Assembly (NCBI RefSeq): GCF_004614195.1
Contig: NZ_SPUM01000011.1
Location: 1-64,000, forward strand
Direction: 5' to 3'
DNA from: Massilia horti
Lineage (GTDB): Bacteria; Pseudomonadota; Gammaproteobacteria; Burkholderiales; Burkholderiaceae_D
DNA length: 64,000 nucleotides
In this document: positions 1-8,906 of the stretch, in pieces
Layout: each line of letters opens with the position of its first letter
How positions within the stretch are numbered: the stretch's first letter is position 1
Program-made: the position numbers and the translations under genes
The notes under the pieces: model-generated
What the model was told of the DNA's origin: nothing
Database searches by the model: none
What the model saw: only the letters and a program-made list of their open reading frames with translations

Positions 1-323
1 GAGACAGACCCAAGCGCGGCTACGCGCCCGCGCGCGAGCGCCTGGCGGCGGCGCAACTGGCGCTGGACCATGGCGACGGCGCCGGCGCCCGGCATCATCT
101 CAAGCGACTGCTGTACCTCGAGCCGGACTCGATCCTCGGGCACTACCTGAGCGGGATCGCCCACATGGCCACCGGCTCGCGTACGCGAGCGCGGCGCCAG
201 TTCGGCGTGAGCGCCGTGCTGCTTGACGGATTGGCCGACGACGCGCCGGTGCCGGGCGCGGACGGTTGGCAAGCCGGGGCGCTGCGCGCCTTGGTGGCGA
301 CATGGATGGAGCGTGCCGCATGA
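1..323 (+). CDS. CheR-type MCP methyltransferase, C-terminal fragment with TPR-like tail (5' end outside window)
   Basis: Reading in frame from base 3 gives about 106 codons open to a TGA at 321-323. The fragment carries a TPR-like helix (LLYLEPDSILGHYLSG, about residues 35-50 of the visible part). The same arrangement is typical of the tail of CheR methyltransferases with a C-terminal TPR extension, such as WspC, which methylate chemoreceptor glutamates using SAM. The SAM-binding domain lies upstream of the window and cannot be checked. The stop overlaps the next start in an ATGA junction at 320-323, so the gene is translationally coupled to cheW. Assignment rests on this tail plus context (cheW, receptor, cheA, cheB follow). 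An unrelated TPR protein is possible but unlikely. Confidence 0.65.
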   Translation, partial: DRPKRGYAPARERLAAAQLALDHGDGAGARHHLKRLLYLEPDSILGHYLSGIAHMATGSRTRARRQFGVSAVLLDGLADDAPVPGADGWQAGALRALVATWMERAA

Positions 324-922
324 GCCGAACTTTTGATTGGGATGAGATCGCGCGCCGGCTGGCGCGCAGCCAGTCCGCGGCCGATCCGGACGCGGCCGAC
401 ACAGAGGAACGCAACCGGGTGCTGCAGGCGCGCGCCGCGGCGCTGGCGCGTCCCGCGCCCGAGCTGGTCGACAGCGCCAGCGCCGACCAGTTCGAGGTGC
501 TGGTGTTCGAGGTCGCGGGTGAACGCTACGCGGTGGCCAATACCTGGGTTGCCCGGGCGCTGCCGATGCCGGCGCTGACGGCGCTTCCGGGCACGCCCAA
601 CCACGTGGTCGGGATCGTTCCGTACGGCGGCCGGGTGCTGGCGGTGCTCGACCTGCGTTCGCTGCTGGCGCTGCCTTTGTCGCGCCTGGTCGAGCCGACC
701 GGGCTGGTGCTCTTGCAAGGCGCGGCGGTGGAATTTGCGCTGCTGGCCGATGCGATTGCCGGCGTGCGGCGCTACCGGCTCGCCGACCTCGGGCCGGAGC
801 CGGAGCGGCTCGGCCGGATGCGTCCCGGCTACCTGCTGGGAGTGACACCGGACCGCACCGCGGTCCTGGACGCGGAGAAGTTATTGAACGATCCGGCACT
901 GGTTGTGCAGGCCGGTGCCTGA
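320..922 (+). CDS. CheW-like coupling protein (WspD-like)
   Basis: A 200-residue protein with one CheW domain, about residues 50-195. Visible CheW features are the start of the fold (EVLVFEVAGERYAVAN), the loop PGTPNHVVGIVPYGGRVLAVLDL and a final DRTAVLDAEKLL strand. CheW bridges chemoreceptors and the CheA kinase at the membrane. The start at 320 is chosen because it overlaps the upstream stop (ATGA) and removes an 18-residue non-homologous extension. The roughly 50-residue charged N-terminal extension is longer than in simple CheW proteins and resembles WspD. It is followed 13 bases later by the receptor gene, so all members appear to form one operon. Confidence 0.85.
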   Translation: MSRTFDWDEIARRLARSQSAADPDAADTEERNRVLQARAAALARPAPELVDSASADQFEVLVFEVAGERYAVANTWVARALPMPALTALPGTPNHVVGIVPYGGRVLAVLDLRSLLALPLSRLVEPTGLVLLQGAAVEFALLADAIAGVRRYRLADLGPEPERLGRMRPGYLLGVTPDRTAVLDAEKLLNDPALVVQAGA

Positions 923-935
923 GTAAAGGAAACCC

Positions 936-2570
936 ATGACCGTACTTACGAACATGAGCACGCGCGGCAAGCTGGTGGCCGGATTTGGCGTGCTGATCCT
1001 GTTCCTGGCGTTTGACAGCGCCTCGAACTACCGCGACATCAGCGAGCTCAAGAAAGCGCAGCAGGCGCTGCTTGACGACGACCTGGCGGCCGCATTCAAC
1101 GTGACCAACCTGCGCAATGAACTCAATCGCGAGCGCGTGGCCATGCTGACCCTGGCTGTGGCCGATGGCGCGGATCATGCCGCGCTGATCGAGCGTATGG
1201 CCGAGGCCCAGCGCAGCCTGGCGGCGGTGGACGCCAAGCTCGACGCCAACGTGGTGCGCGACCCGGAATTCGGCCATTCGCTGGCCCGGCTCAAGGTCGC
1301 GCTGCGCGAGTACCAGGCGGTGCGCGACCAACAGGTGCTGCCGGCGCTGAAGGCCGGGCGCGCCGCCGTCGCGGCGCCTGCGATCGCCGGCGAGCTGCAG
1401 CGCAAGTTCGAACCGCTGCGCGACATCGCCGACCAGATCAGCGCCGAGCAGTTTGCGCAGGCTGCGCGCCGCATGCGCAGCTCGGAGGCACTGGTCGACC
1501 ATTCGCGTTTGACCATGGTCGTGTGCAACGTGGCGGCGCTGCTGGCCGCAATCGGGCTGGTGATCTGGCTCGACCGCAGGATCGCGGTCCCGCTCACGAA
1601 GGCCACCGAGGCCGCCGGGCGTATTGCCACGGGCGACCTGACGGTCGAGGTGCCGCCCGCGCAGGGCAGCGACGAGGTGGGCCAGTTGCTGGCGGCGCTG
1701 GCGCGCATGGTCGACTCGTGGCGCCACCTGGTGGCCGAGACCAACAGCGGCATCGCCACGCTCTCCGCGGCCACCGGCGAGATCCTGGCCAGCACCATGC
1801 AGGGCGCGGTCGGGGCGTCCCAGACTGCGGCCGCGGTCAGCGAAACCAGCACCACGGTGGACGAGGTCAAGCAGACCGCGCTCCTGGCAAGCGAGAAGTC
1901 GCGCGTGGTGTCGGATGCCTCGCAGGAGGCGGCGCGCGTGGCCAACCGCGGACGCCAGGCAATCGAGGAGGGCATGCGCGGCATGGAGAGCGTGCGTGCG
2001 ACCATGGAATCGATCGCCGATACCATTGTGCGCCTGTCCGAACGCAGCCAGGCGATCGCCGAGATCATCGTATCCGTCGGTGGCCTGTCCGACCAGTCGA
2101 ACCTGCTGGCGGTGAACGCGGCGATCGAGGCGGCCAAGGCGGGCGAACACGGCAAGGGTTTCGCGGTGGTGGCGCAGGAAGTGCGCACGCTGGCCGAGCA
2201 GTCGCGCGAGGCGACGCGCCAGGTGCGCGAGATCCTGGGCGAAATCCAGAAATCGATCGGCGCGGCGGTGATGATCACTGAGCAGGGCGCGAGGACAGTC
2301 GGGCAGGGCGTGATCCAGACCACCGAGGCCGGCGAGGCGATCCGGTCGCTGTCCGAGAGCATCGCCCGCGCCGCCGAGGCCGCGGCGCAGATCGCCGCCT
2401 CGAGCCAGCAGCAACTGGCCGGCATGGACCAGGTGGCGCAGGCGATGGATAACATCAACCAGGTCAGCGCCGAGAATGCGGCCGGTTCGCGCCAGTCGGA
2501 GCAGGCGGCACAGAACCTGCACGAGCTGGGCCAGAAGCTGCGCCAGTTGAGCGAGCGCTTCCGGGTCTGA
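936..2570 (+). CDS. Methyl-accepting chemotaxis protein of the Wsp-like cluster
   Basis: A 544-residue receptor. TM1 is about residues 11-29, followed by a helical periplasmic segment of about 160 residues (four-helix-bundle type), TM2 about 190-211, HAMP about 212-265, then the signalling domain to the C-terminus. The hairpin tip reads [20 protein letters not shown] (about residue 385), differing from the usual [20 protein letters not shown] form seen in the other two receptors of this window. That suggests a separate array from the flagellar one. A good ribosome site (AAAGGAA) lies 5-6 bases before the ATG. The gene sits between cheW and cheA, so it is probably the dedicated input of this pathway. 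The ligand or surface cue is unknown. Confidence 0.9.
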   Translation: MTVLTNMSTRGKLVAGFGVLILFLAFDSASNYRDISELKKAQQALLDDDLAAAFNVTNLRNELNRERVAMLTLAVADGADHAALIERMAEAQRSLAAVDAKLDANVVRDPEFGHSLARLKVALREYQAVRDQQVLPALKAGRAAVAAPAIAGELQRKFEPLRDIADQISAEQFAQAARRMRSSEALVDHSRLTMVVCNVAALLAAIGLVIWLDRRIAVPLTKATEAAGRIATGDLTVEVPPAQGSDEVGQLLAALARMVDSWRHLVAETNSGIATLSAATGEILASTMQGAVGASQTAAAVSETSTTVDEVKQTALLASEKSRVVSDASQEAARVANRGRQAIEEGMRGMESVRATMESIADTIVRLSERSQAIAEIIVSVGGLSDQSNLLAVNAAIEAAKAGEHGKGFAVVAQEVRTLAEQSREATRQVREILGEIQKSIGAAVMITEQGARTVGQGVIQTTEAGEAIRSLSESIARAAEAAAQIAASSQQQLAGMDQVAQAMDNINQVSAENAAGSRQSEQAAQNLHELGQKLRQLSERFRV

Positions 2571-2573
2571 TCG

Positions 2574-4697
2574 ATGAGCGAGCCGACCCAGGCCTTCCTG
2601 CAGCGGTTGCGCGCGATCTTCGCCGACGAGGCGCGCGAGCACCTGCAGCAGATCGAGGCCGGACTGCTCGGCCTGGAGCAGACCGGCGCGCCGGCGTACG
2701 CGGCCCTGACCGAGCAGCTGCTCAAGACGCTGCATACCTTGAAAGGGGCGGCGCGCTCGGTGGACCTGGATGCCCTGGAACGCCTGTGCCATGCGCTGGA
2801 AGGAGCGTTGACGGCGGCGGCCGGTGCGCCAGGCGCGCTTGGCGCCAGCGATTTCGACTGCCTGTACCAGTGCGTGGCGGTGGCGCGCGAGCTGGCCGGT
2901 TCGCCGGCGGGCAGGGTGCGCAATCAGGCTGTCGCGTTGTGCGCGCAGCTTGAGCTGCTGGCCGCGCGGCTGCAAGGCGCGCCGGTGGATGGTGCCCTGC
3001 CTGCGGCGGCGCCTGAGGATGATTCGCCTGCGCCGGCTGCGCCAGCGAGCGCTGCGCCTGAGGCATTGCGCGGCCTGGTGCGGGTGGACGCGGCCTTGCT
3101 CGACACGCTGCGCGCGGAGGTCGAGGACCTGCTGGGCGCCGAACTGCGCTTTGCCCACCAGGCCGCCGAGCTGCGCACTCTGGCAGCCGAGATGGCGCAG
3201 CAGCGGCGCACCGCACGCGGGGTTCAAGCTGCTGCTGCCGGACCGGAGCTGCGCTGCGCGCGGCTGGCCGGGGAACTGGATGCTACCTGCGCCGACATGG
3301 CGGCCGCCCGGCGGCGCTTGATGGGCGCGGTGCTGGAAGCCGCGCTGGTGCCGTTCGCGACCGTGTTCGACGAGTTGCCGGCGCTGGTGCGCAAGCTGGC
3401 GCGCAGCCGCGGGCGCGAGGTTGTGCTCAGCGTCGAGGGCGAGCGCCTGCTGGTCGACCGCCGCGTCGCCGCCGCGCTGCGCGAAGCGCTGATCCACCTG
3501 GTCACCAATGCGGTCGACCATGGCATCGAGCCGCCGGCCCAGCGCGTGGATGCCGGCAAACCGGGCGCCGGCACGCTGCGGGTGAGCGCGATCCAGCGCG
3601 ACACGCGCCAGGTGCTGGTGCGCGTGCTTGATGACGGCGCCGGCCTGGATGTGGAGGCGCTGGCGCGCGCCGCCGGAGTCGAGCTGGCGGCACTGCAGCA
3701 GATGGGCGAGCACGAGCGGCTCCGGTTGGCGCTGCGGCCGGGTGTCTCGACGGCCGCGCAGGTCACGCCGGTGTCCGGCCGGGGGCTGGGACTGGCGGTG
3801 GTGGCTGGCAAGGTGGCGCAGGTGGGCGGGACGCTAACGATCGACAGCGCGCCTGGGCGCGGTTGCAGTTTTGAACTGCTGCTGCCGGTCAGCCTGGCCA
3901 GCCTGCGCGCGGTGGTGGTGCAGGCGGCTGGCCAGCGCTATGCATTGCCGCTCTCCGCGCTGGCGTCGGTCCGCACGGTCACCCTAATCGACGTGCAGAC
4001 CGTCGGCAACCGCGAGACGGTGGTGGTGGGCGATCGCGTGCTGCCGCTGGTGCGGCTTGGGGCGCTGTTCGGCGCCGCACCCTCAGCGCAGGCTGGCGGC
4101 GTGGCCCTGGTCGCCGCAGGCGATCGTCCATTCGCGCTGCTGGTGGACGAGATCGTGGCCGAGCAGGACGTCTTGCCCCGGCACCTGGGCCCGCTGCTGC
4201 GCCGGGTGCGCTACTTCAGCGGCGCGACCTTGCTCGGCGACGGTGCGCTGGTGCCGCTGATCGCGCTGGACGACATCGGCGCGGCTGCCCCGGTGTCGAA
4301 CGAGGCGGCTTGCGCCCACGATATCGATGCCGGTGCGCGGCGGGTGCTGGTGGTGGAAGACTCGGTGACTTCGCGGGTGCTGCTCAAGCACATCCTGGAG
4401 GGCGCCGGCTACCTGGCCGAGACCGCGGCCGACGGGCTGGAGGCGCTGTCGCGGCTGCGCCAGGGGCGCTTTGACGCGGTGGTGAGCGACGTCGAGATGC
4501 CGCACATGGATGGCCTGGCGCTGACCGCGGCGATCCGCGCGGCGCGTGAGACCGCCGAGCTGCCGGTGATCCTGGTGACCTCGCTGCAGACCCCGGAAGA
4601 GCGCGAGCGCGGCCTGCATGCGGGGGCCGACGCCTACCTGACCAAGGGCGCGTTCGACCAGGACCGGCTGCTGGCCACGCTGCGCCGGCTGGCCTGA
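2574..4697 (+). CDS. cheA: CheA-type hybrid histidine kinase with C-terminal receiver (WspE-like)
   Basis: A 707-residue kinase. An N-terminal HPt domain carries the phospho-accepting His in LHTLKGAARSV (about residue 53). The HATPase domain has an N box (LVTNAVDHGIEPP, about 307-320), a G1 box (DDGAGLDV) and a G2 box (SGRGLGLAVV). A CheW-like domain spans about 440-570. A C-terminal receiver starts at RRVLVVEDS (about 588), with the acceptor Asp in VVSDVEMPHMDG and the conserved Lys in TKGAF. The H2-P2 region is short. A CheA with a fused receiver next to CheB and a TPR-CheR is the hallmark of Wsp-type systems. Start codon lies 3 bases after the receptor's stop. Phosphotransfer to CheB and to the downstream REC-EAL protein is inferred. 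Confidence 0.9.
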   Translation: MSEPTQAFLQRLRAIFADEAREHLQQIEAGLLGLEQTGAPAYAALTEQLLKTLHTLKGAARSVDLDALERLCHALEGALTAAAGAPGALGASDFDCLYQCVAVARELAGSPAGRVRNQAVALCAQLELLAARLQGAPVDGALPAAAPEDDSPAPAAPASAAPEALRGLVRVDAALLDTLRAEVEDLLGAELRFAHQAAELRTLAAEMAQQRRTARGVQAAAAGPELRCARLAGELDATCADMAAARRRLMGAVLEAALVPFATVFDELPALVRKLARSRGREVVLSVEGERLLVDRRVAAALREALIHLVTNAVDHGIEPPAQRVDAGKPGAGTLRVSAIQRDTRQVLVRVLDDGAGLDVEALARAAGVELAALQQMGEHERLRLALRPGVSTAAQVTPVSGRGLGLAVVAGKVAQVGGTLTIDSAPGRGCSFELLLPVSLASLRAVVVQAAGQRYALPLSALASVRTVTLIDVQTVGNRETVVVGDRVLPLVRLGALFGAAPSAQAGGVALVAAGDRPFALLVDEIVAEQDVLPRHLGPLLRRVRYFSGATLLGDGALVPLIALDDIGAAAPVSNEAACAHDIDAGARRVLVVEDSVTSRVLLKHILEGAGYLAETAADGLEALSRLRQGRFDAVVSDVEMPHMDGLALTAAIRAARETAELPVILVTSLQTPEERERGLHAGADAYLTKGAFDQDRLLATLRRLA

Positions 4698-4707
4698 AGG
4701 GAGCGAC

Positions 4708-5772
4708 ATGATCCGGGTGCTGGTGGTCGACCATTCCCCTTCGGTGCGCGAACTGCTGGCGCAGATACTGGACGCCGACCCGCGCCTGCAGGTGGTGGGC
4801 CGCGCGCCCGGCGGCGAGCAGGCGCTGGCGATGTGCGCGCGACTGCGTCCGCACGTGGTGACGATTGACCTGCAGATGTCCGGCATGGATTGCCTGGAGG
4901 CGATCCGGCGCATCATGCGGGAATATCCGACCCCGATCGTGGTGCTCGGCGGCAGCGACAGCCCGGACGAGGTGGATGCCGGCTTTCGCGCGATCGAGGC
5001 CGGCGCGCTGGTGCTGGTGCGCCGTCCTCCGGAACCGGCGCACCCGGACCACGCCACGGCGGCACAGGCGCTGGTGCGCACGGTCAAGTCGATGGCCGAA
5101 GTGCGGGTGGTGCGGCGCTGGCCGGCGCGGCGGGGAGCGCACGGCGCCTCGCGGCCGGCAAGCCCGAAGCCGCACCGGCTGGTGCTGCTGGGCGCGTCGA
5201 CCGGCGGCCCGGCGGTACTGCGCGATATCCTGGCCGAACTGGGACAGGACTTTGCGCTGTCGGTGGTGATCGTGCAGCACCTGCCGCCGGGGTTCAGCGC
5301 TGGCCTGGCCGGCTGGCTCGCCCACGCCAGCGGCTTTCCGGTGGCGCTGGCGGGGCACGACCAGCCCTTGAGCCCGGGCTGCGCCTGGCTGGCGCCGGAT
5401 GGGTACCAATTGGGCGTCTCGCGCACGCTGTGCGCCGAGTTGTCGCTGGCGCCGCCCGAGCACGGCATGCGCCCGGCTGTGGCACACTTGTTTCGCAGCG
5501 TGCCGCCCGAACTGCGCGAACAGACGGTGGCCGCGCTCCTGACCGGGATGGGCAAGGACGGAGCGCAGGAACTGAAGCAGCTACGGGACGACGGTGCCAT
5601 CACGATCGTCCAGGACCGCGCCAGCGCCGCGGTGTACGGCATGCCGGGCGAGGCGGTCCGGCTCGATGCCGCGCGGCTGGTGCTGGAGCCGACACAGATC
5701 GGCCGGGTGCTGCGGGCTATCGCCAATCATCCTGGCGGCGACTTGTCGCTGCTCGGACCACGAGAGGAGTGA
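4708..5772 (+). CDS. cheB: CheB-type receptor methylesterase/deamidase (WspF-like)
   Basis: A 354-residue response regulator with a receiver (1-120) and a CheB methylesterase domain (about 157-340). The catalytic triad is visible: Ser in LGASTGGPA (about 163), His in VQHLPPGF (about 190) and Asp in LTGMGKDGAQE (about 283). It removes methyl groups from receptor glutamates, opposing CheR. The acceptor Asp is present in TIDLQMSGMD, but the acidic-pocket motif reads VVDHS instead of VVDDS, so one of the two Mg-binding acids is His. Phospho-activation may therefore differ from canonical CheB. It lies 10 bases after cheA and 8 bases before the next gene, in the same operon. Confidence 0.9.
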   Translation: MIRVLVVDHSPSVRELLAQILDADPRLQVVGRAPGGEQALAMCARLRPHVVTIDLQMSGMDCLEAIRRIMREYPTPIVVLGGSDSPDEVDAGFRAIEAGALVLVRRPPEPAHPDHATAAQALVRTVKSMAEVRVVRRWPARRGAHGASRPASPKPHRLVLLGASTGGPAVLRDILAELGQDFALSVVIVQHLPPGFSAGLAGWLAHASGFPVALAGHDQPLSPGCAWLAPDGYQLGVSRTLCAELSLAPPEHGMRPAVAHLFRSVPPELREQTVAALLTGMGKDGAQELKQLRDDGAITIVQDRASAAVYGMPGEAVRLDAARLVLEPTQIGRVLRAIANHPGGDLSLLGPREE

Positions 5773-5780
5773 GGGGACAT

Positions 5781-8700
5781 ATGCAACAAGAACAGGAAAC
5801 AGTGGACATCCTCGTGGTCGAGGACAGCCCCACCCAGGCATGCCAGCTCGCGCACCTTCTCGCCGAGCAGGGTGGTTATACGGTGCGCGTGGCCGCCAAT
5901 GGCGCAGAGGGGCTGGCGGCGGCGCGCGAGGCCACGCCGACGCTGATCGTGAGCGACATTAAGATGCCCGTCATGGACGGGTTTGAGCTGTGCCGGGAGA
6001 TCAAGGGCGATCCCGCGCTGCGCGATGTGCCGGTGATCCTCCTGACTTCGCTCACCAGCCTGTACGACGTGATCCGCGGGCTGGACTGCGGAGCGGACAA
6101 CTTCATCCGCAAGCCGTTCGACAGCAAGTACCTGCTGGGACGAGTGCGCTTCATCCTCGCCAACCGTGCCCTGCGCCGCGACGAGCGGGTGCAGTTGGGG
6201 ATGCAGGTGACCCTCAGCGGACAGACCCATTTCATTACCGCCGAACGCCAGCAGATTTTCGACCTCTTGATCGCAACCTACGAGGAGGCGATCCAGTTGA
6301 CCGAGGAACTCAAGGCGCAGCAGGCGCGGACCGAGCGCTCGTACCAGACCCTGGAAGGACTGTACAAGATCACCGAGGCGCTCAATCCGGCCCTGACAGA
6401 GCGCGCGGTGGCGGAGGCGGCGCTCGAGCGCGTGCTCGACTTTCCGGGCGTGGCCGGCGGCTGCCTCGCGCTGGTCGACGACCAAGGCGTGCTGCGGGTG
6501 GCGGCACTGCAGGCTGCCGGGTCCGATGCCCCGGCGCCGGGCGCGCAGCTGGACTGTGACTGCGCGCGCCGGCTCCTGGACGGCACGTTGCGTGCGCCGG
6601 AGGTGCTGCATGGTTGTCAGGCGCTGGGCGGCACCCACGCCTGCGTGCCGCTGTTGAGCGGGGAACGCGCGCTCGGGCTGCTGCACCTGCGCACCGGGCC
6701 GGAACCGCTCGACGCCGACCAACTGCACGTGCTGGGGACGATCGGTAACCAGATCGCGATCGCGATCGGACGCGCGCACCTGTATGGCAGGATGGAGTCG
6801 CTGGTGCGCTCGCGCACCGAGGCGCTGGCCTCGGAGCGCAACCTGCTCTCCGCGGTGGTCGAGACGTCGGGCGCGCTGGTGGCGCTGTGCGCGCCCAGCG
6901 GGCAGATCGTGCTTTACAACCGCGCCTGCGAGATGGCGCTCGGCTGGCCGGCCGACGAGGCGCTCGGACGGCCGGCGTGGGAGGTGTTCCGCATGGCCGG
7001 TGACGATCACGCGGTCAGGCGTTTTTTTCAGGGCCATCCGTCCGAACGGATGCCGCTGCAGATGGGCGGCCAGTGGCTGGCGCGCGACGGTGCTGCGCGT
7101 TCGGTGATCTGGTCGGGCACGGGCCTCGCGCGCGCCGATGGCTCGCTCGAGTACGTCCTGTTCAGCGGGCTGGATACGACCGAATTGCGCGGCGCCGAGG
7201 AGCGCCTGGAATACGTCAGCAAATTCGATGTGCTCACCGGGCTGCCGAACCGGATCCTGCTCGGCGAGCGCGTGCACCAGTTATCAAGCCAGGCGCGTGT
7301 CGCCGGGCAGGTGCTGGGCCTGATGTTGCTGCGCCTGGACCGGCAGTATTTGGTCCGCGAGACGCTCGGGCTGGACGCCGAAAAGGCGCTGCTGCAGCAG
7401 ATCGCGCAGCGCCTGCTGCAGCCTGGCGGCGCCGACTTCGTCGCGCGCTTTTCGGATGCCACGTTCGCGCTGCTCGCCGTGCGCAGCGAGCCAGCCCGGC
7501 TGGCCGATGCGGCCCAGGCGGTACTGCGCGTGTTCGACACCCCGTTCGTGCTCGAGCAGGAGGAACTGCACCTGGAGGGTATGGTGGGGATCGCGGTGTT
7601 CCCGAACGACGGCGCCGAGTTCGAAGACCTGGTGCGCGCAGCTGAGGCGGCGCTGCGCGGCGCAGCCAATTCGCGCGAACAGCGCTTCGAGTTCTACCGG
7701 CCGGAACTGAACCGCGGCGCCAGCGAGCGCTTCAAGCTCGAAGGCGCCTTGCGCCGCGCGCTCGAGCGCAGCGAGTTCGAACTGCACTACCAGCCGCAGG
7801 TCGCCCTGGGCTCCGGCGCGATCATCGGCGTGGAAGCCCTGCTGCGCTGGCGCCATCCGGAGCGTGGGCTGCTCGGGCCGGGCGCCTTCATCGAGCTGGC
7901 GGAGGAAACCGGGCTGATCCTCCCGATCGGGGAGTGGGTGCTGCGCCGCGCTTGCGAGCAAACCCGGGCCTGGCAGCAGAACGGGGTGCCGGTGGTGCCG
8001 GTGTCCGTGAACCTGTCGGCGCGCCAGTTTGCGGAGCATATTCCGGAAACGGTGCGGCGCATCCTGGATGAGACCGGGCTCGATCCGGCGCTCTTGGAGC
8101 TGGAGCTGACCGAAAGCGCGTCGATGGACGACCCGAAGCGGACGTTCGAGATCCTGCGCCGGCTCAAGGAGATGGGAGTGTCGCTGGCGATCGACGACTT
8201 CGGGACCGGCTACTCGAGCCTGAACTACCTGAAGCGCTTCCCGGTGGACAAGCTGAAGCTGGACCAGTCGTTCGTGCGCGAGATCGTGTCCGATCCGCAC
8301 GACCTGTCGATCGCGCGTGCCGTGATCGCGCTGGGCCATGGGCTGCGCCTGACGGTGATCGCCGAGGGCGTCGAGAGCGCCGCCCAACTGGCGCTGCTGG
8401 CGCGGCACGGCTGCGACGAAATGCAGGGCTATTTTTTCAGCCGCCCGGTGCCGGCCAGCGAGTGCGCGCGCCTGTTGTGCGACGGCGTGGCGCTTTCGGT
8501 TGATGCGATGCGGCCCGCGCCGGGACGGCGCACCGTGCTGTACGTGGAGGCGAACGCCGAGCTGCGCGATGCAAGGCGGCGCGCGCTGGCCGAGCGCGGC
8601 TATGATGTGCTGGGCGCGGCCGATGCGAAGGAAGCATTCGAGCTGCTGGCGCTGGCCGAGGTCGGGGTCGTCCTGTGCGCGGAGCAGGCCGGCGACTTGC

Positions 8701-8906
8701 CGAGCACCGAGCTGTTGGCACGGGTCGGGTCGATGTATCCGGAAGTGGTGCGCATCCTGCTAGTCAGTGGCACGGCGCCGCGCAATGCGCCGTTCTGGTG
8801 TCTGGCCGAGCCCGCGGCCGACGGCGTGCTGGGCGATGCGCTGGACGAGGCGTTCAGCGCGGCCAATGCGGCGGGCGCCGTCACGCGCCGATATAACCGA
8901 TCTTGA
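5781..8906 (+). CDS. Output regulator REC-GAF-PAS-(degenerate GGDEF)-EAL-(degenerate REC)
   Basis: A 1041-residue cytoplasmic protein. Domains in order: receiver (8-125; acceptor Asp in LIVSDIKMPVMDG), short coiled coil, GAF (about 215-330), PAS (about 345-470), GGDEF (about 478-635), EAL (about 650-895) and a second receiver-like fold (about 913-1030). The GGDEF signature reads RFSDATF (about 557), so cyclase activity is not expected. EAL residues look intact: EALLRW, NLSARQF, ELTES, DDFGTGYSS, KLDQSF and AEGVE, predicting c-di-GMP hydrolysis. The C-terminal receiver has VVLCAEQAG where the acceptor Asp should be. In Pseudomonas the equivalent gene, wspR, encodes REC-GGDEF. The start at 5781 follows GAGGGGACAT. 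The end overlaps the convergent permease gene by 26 bases. Confidence 0.9.
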   Translation: MQQEQETVDILVVEDSPTQACQLAHLLAEQGGYTVRVAANGAEGLAAAREATPTLIVSDIKMPVMDGFELCREIKGDPALRDVPVILLTSLTSLYDVIRGLDCGADNFIRKPFDSKYLLGRVRFILANRALRRDERVQLGMQVTLSGQTHFITAERQQIFDLLIATYEEAIQLTEELKAQQARTERSYQTLEGLYKITEALNPALTERAVAEAALERVLDFPGVAGGCLALVDDQGVLRVAALQAAGSDAPAPGAQLDCDCARRLLDGTLRAPEVLHGCQALGGTHACVPLLSGERALGLLHLRTGPEPLDADQLHVLGTIGNQIAIAIGRAHLYGRMESLVRSRTEALASERNLLSAVVETSGALVALCAPSGQIVLYNRACEMALGWPADEALGRPAWEVFRMAGDDHAVRRFFQGHPSERMPLQMGGQWLARDGAARSVIWSGTGLARADGSLEYVLFSGLDTTELRGAEERLEYVSKFDVLTGLPNRILLGERVHQLSSQARVAGQVLGLMLLRLDRQYLVRETLGLDAEKALLQQIAQRLLQPGGADFVARFSDATFALLAVRSEPARLADAAQAVLRVFDTPFVLEQEELHLEGMVGIAVFPNDGAEFEDLVRAAEAALRGAANSREQRFEFYRPELNRGASERFKLEGALRRALERSEFELHYQPQVALGSGAIIGVEALLRWRHPERGLLGPGAFIELAEETGLILPIGEWVLRRACEQTRAWQQNGVPVVPVSVNLSARQFAEHIPETVRRILDETGLDPALLELELTESASMDDPKRTFEILRRLKEMGVSLAIDDFGTGYSSLNYLKRFPVDKLKLDQSFVREIVSDPHDLSIARAVIALGHGLRLTVIAEGVESAAQLALLARHGCDEMQGYFFSRPVPASECARLLCDGVALSVDAMRPAPGRRTVLYVEANAELRDARRRALAERGYDVLGAADAKEAFELLALAEVGVVLCAEQAGDLPSTELLARVGSMYPEVVRILLVSGTAPRNAPFWCLAEPAADGVLGDALDEAFSAANAAGAVTRRYNRS

